A stretch of DNA of 32,230 nt from an uncultured Prevotellaceae bacterium (GTDB lineage Bacteria > Bacteroidota > Bacteroidia > Bacteroidales > Bacteroidaceae), in NCBI GenBank assembly GCA_900316685.1, contig ONDS01000029.1:1-32230 (forward strand), written 5' to 3'. The notes under the pieces were generated by a model. It saw only the letters and a list, made by a program, of their open reading frames with translations. It did not search any database and was not told the origin of the DNA. The translations under genes and the position numbers were made by a program. Shown here piece by piece: positions 30,671-32,230 of the stretch; position 1 is the stretch's first letter; every line of letters starts with the position of its first letter.

Positions 30671-30753
30671 GACAACACTGAACACTCAACACTGAACACT
30701 CAACACTGAACACTGAACACTGAACACTCAACACTCAACACTGAACACTCAAC
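30671..30753 (-). repeat. Heptad array (AACACTC / AACACTG)
   Basis: About eleven 7-bp units directly before the bidirectional terminator. Their orientation matches the minus-strand PepSY-like gene (TGA or CAG-containing units after its 3' end). Confidence 0.85.
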
Positions 30754-30793
30754 AATAGCTCGGGGCAAGCCATAAGGCTTGCCCCGAGCTATT
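30754..30793. terminator. Strong bidirectional intrinsic terminator
   Basis: AATAGCTCGGGGCAAGCC (30754-30771), loop ATAA, and its exact complement at 30776-30793 give an 18-bp GC-rich perfect stem followed by TTTTCG. It lies between the convergent protease and PepSY-like genes. Confidence 0.92.
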
Positions 30794-30819
30794 TTCGTAT
30801 GGTCGAGAGTTGTCGTGTC

Positions 30820-31266
30820 TTAGTCGTCGAAAGCCATGATGGCACCCGCGTGGTTGAACTTCATCTCCATGTCGTTGGACAGTTCCACATCGTAGCCGTA
30901 GCGCTCCTTGTCGATCTTCGTCACCGTGGCACCTGCGAAGGTGGCGCTCACATACTGCTGGATGGCGGCGGGCACGAGGGCGGCGGGCACGGTCACCATG
31001 TTGTGGCCATCCACTTTGTCCCAGTTGCCTTTCTTGTCGAAGTCTATCTGTGTGCCGTCGTTGAGGCTCACCTCATATTTCGTCTTCATGAATTCGGTGT
31101 CTTTCTCAGCGTAGACGATGGTTTTGCCGGGGAAGTGCTGCTGGATGAAAGCCTGTGCGGCTGCGGGCAGTTGTGTGGGAGGTATGGGCCTGCCGTCGGC
31201 GTGGCATACGGTGGTCGACACGAAGAGACAAACGAGTGCTGCGAAGAAAAATTTTACTGTTTTCAT
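30820..31266 (-). CDS. PepSY-like periplasmic protein (two PepSY-like repeats)
   Basis: The 148-residue protein has a signal peptide (about 1-23). It then has two related halves: LPAAAQAFIQQHFPGKTIVYAEKD with KYEVSLNDGTQIDFDKKGNWDKV, and VPAALVPAAIQQYVSATFAG with YGYDVELSNDMEMKFNHAGAIMAFDD. This two-repeat architecture matches the PepSY-like (PF11396-type) secreted proteins that are widespread in Bacteroidota and whose role is not established. The upstream region of about 200 bp is conserved with that of the truncated paralogue at 20595-20855, indicating duplication of gene plus promoter. A strong terminator follows. Confidence 0.85.
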   Translation of the reverse strand: MKTVKFFFAALVCLFVSTTVCHADGRPIPPTQLPAAAQAFIQQHFPGKTIVYAEKDTEFMKTKYEVSLNDGTQIDFDKKGNWDKVDGHNMVTVPAALVPAAIQQYVSATFAGATVTKIDKERYGYDVELSNDMEMKFNHAGAIMAFDD

Positions 31267-31344
31267 AATTGTAATGTTTTAAAATTGTTTTTTTTGTTGT
31301 TTACTTTGTTGTTGTTGTGTCGGTGGTTTTCCCTTTCGACATTG

Positions 31345-31463
31345 CAAAGGTAATATGCAAAATGATTGGTGTCAATAGAAAAAGTGCTTTTTTTGCTGAA
31401 AAGCATGCGACAGGAGCCGCCGTCTGCGACACATGGCCTGGACAGCCCTTTTTTCTGTCGCAT
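31345..31463 (-). promoter_or_regulatory. Conserved three-site promoter of the PepSY-like gene
   Basis: On the minus strand TTGAC (31371-31375) and TACCTTTG (31345-31352) have a 20-bp spacer between TTG and the -7 box. Upstream, in the direction of transcription, come ATGCGAC (31457-31463), GTCGCAG (31424-31430) and GTCGCAT (31405-31411). First-to-last spacing is 52 bp, identical to the paralogue's promoter. Confidence 0.6.
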
Positions 31464-31504
31464 CGGCATGAAAAAACACCTTTCAAACTACGGAATTTAG
31501 TGAT

Positions 31505-31635
31505 TTCACTGATTGGAAGGATACAACATGATACAACATGAAACAACAAGAAACAACGGATTTCACGGATTTCACGGACTGGGAGGAAACAACATGTAAC
31601 AACAAGAAACAACGAATTACACGAATTTCACGAAT
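31505..31635. repeat. Decamer/nonamer tandem repeats
   Basis: Units of ten (ACAACATGAA, ACAACAAGAA) alternate with units of nine (TTCACGGAT, ACACGAATT). A short relative is at 19928-19952. No gene is seen in 31267-32230. Confidence 0.75.
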
Positions 31636-31639
31636 TCGA

Positions 31640-31803
31640 GGGCTACATCTTCTCCCCTCCTTTTCCAAAGCAAGCGAGCTAACCAGTCCCCCTCCTACAG
31701 GAGGGGTTAGGGGAGATCATCTATTTCCAGAAGGCTATCTTCTCCCCCTCCTTTTTCTCCTCCCGCCACCACCCCTTCCCCTCCTCCCCGGAGGAGGGGA
31801 GAA
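31640..31803. repeat. Palindromic GC-rich spacer unit shared with 7391-7500
   Basis: Contains CCCCTCCTACAGGAGGGG (31689-31706) and a block of about 45 bp, 'ccgccaccacccc' to 'ggaggaggggagaagttac', that is nearly identical to 7463-7510. Confidence 0.7.
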
Positions 31804-32096
31804 GTTACTCCTCCCTTCAAGAGTTACTCCTCCCTCCAAGAGTTACTCCACTCTCCAAGAGTTACTCCGCCCTCCAAGAGTTACTCCTCCCTCCAAGAGT
31901 TACTCCACCCTCCAAGAGTTACTCCTCCCTCCAAGAGTTACTCCTCCCTCCAAGAGTTACTCCACCCTCCAAGAGTTACTCCTCCCTTCAAGAGTTACTC
32001 CTCCCTCCAAGAGTTACTCCACCCTCCAAGAGTTACTCCTCCCTCCAAGAGTTACTCCGCCCTCCAAGAGTTACTCCGCCCTCCAAGAGTTACTCC
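31804..32096 (+). repeat. 19-bp minisatellite, 15 exact periods
   Basis: GTTACTCC starts recur every 19 bp from 31804 to 32089 (285 bp, 15 periods). The unit is GTTACTCCTCCCTCCAAGA, with T, A or G at the ninth position. A partial final unit ends at 32096. A single, unexpanded copy of the first eight bases follows the same flanking block at 7503-7510. Confidence 0.92.
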
Positions 32097-32134
32097 GTCG
32101 TACGAAGACGGTGTTTCGGAGTGGTAATCTCTCT

Positions 32135-32157
32135 CCCCTCCTTTTCCAAAGGAGGGG
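32135..32157. repeat. CCCCTCCTTT palindrome, second copy
   Basis: CCCCTCCTTT, loop TCC, AAAGGAGGGG, a perfect 10-bp stem matching 7394-7416. Beyond it, 32171-32200 is an inverted copy of 53-80 at the other window edge. Confidence 0.7.
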
Positions 32158-32230
32158 TAATCTATATTAAGAGGCAAGCAAATTAACACTTTTAACATTT
32201 TCTTCCGTTGTGAAGATTTTTTCAGGGTTG

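Noticed and set aside
31804-32096. CRISPR array
   Set aside because: All tandem arrays here have contiguous units without unique spacers of constant length, and no cas genes are present.
31538-32170. 210-codon frame over the 19-bp minisatellite
   Set aside because: The frame stays open because three 19-bp units make 57 bp. The upstream part is decamer repeat and palindromic spacer, and no promoter was seen. Treated as repeat DNA.

Overview
The window looks like a chromosomal stretch from a member of the Bacteroidales, most likely Prevotellaceae. Three things point that way. Many genes are preceded by the Bacteroidota-type promoter (-7 TAnnTTTG, often with TTG or TTTG 19-20 bp upstream). The lipoproteins are typical of the phylum, one of them with an acidic run just after the lipid Cys. 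A secreted subtilase ends in a 'LDGR...GLYIIDGKKV' tail like those common in Prevotella secreted proteins. No rRNA, tRNA, CRISPR array or intact insertion sequence was found. The genus is an inference, because no marker gene could be searched.

Layout from left to right. 1-859: repeats. 860-4211: a secreted alpha/beta hydrolase (-), an outer-membrane beta-barrel protein (+), a small lipoprotein (-) and a secreted hypothetical protein (-). 4333-6984: an FAD-dependent dehydrogenase (+) and a YpfJ-type zinc metallopeptidase (-). 7714-12086: a housekeeping run on the + strand (cytidylate-kinase-like protein, pheT, YebC/PmpR-family regulator, TSCPD-domain protein). 12375-12782: a lipoprotein (-). 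12783-13783: mostly non-coding, with two short ORFs and two mobile-looking repeats. 13784-18401: an AT-rich type III restriction-modification pair, res then mod (-). 18893-19777: a DUF4373 protein (-). 20595-20855: a truncated PepSY-like gene (+). 21199-23626: lepA and a Crp/Fnr regulator (+). 24302-27650: two tandem long-chain acyl-CoA synthetases (-). 28404-30575: a secreted S8 protease (+). 30820-31266: a full-length PepSY-like gene (-). The right edge is again repeats.

The housekeeping genes are ordinary; the intergenic DNA is not. It is filled with short tandem arrays (periods 7, 8, 9-10 and 19), a 65/93-bp AT-rich tandem repeat, an exactly 103-bp dispersed repeat in three copies, a MITE-like element in two copies, and a family of 23-25-nt boxes that can fold as hairpins. 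Several of these join into a composite module at gene 3' ends. The order from the stop codon is heptad array, then a GAGAGATTACC linker, then a GTAGGGGC...GCCC box. At the nine 3' ends where a heptad array abuts the stop codon, the strand that carries a TGA or TAA in each unit is always the sense strand. Two genes appear to take their stop codon from the array.

Other signals worth following are: a three-site promoter architecture shared by the two PepSY-like genes, whose heptamer sites have changed in concert; a pair of wide inverted repeats around the promoter of the acyl-CoA synthetase operon; and a perfect 14-bp palindrome over the -33 box of pheT.
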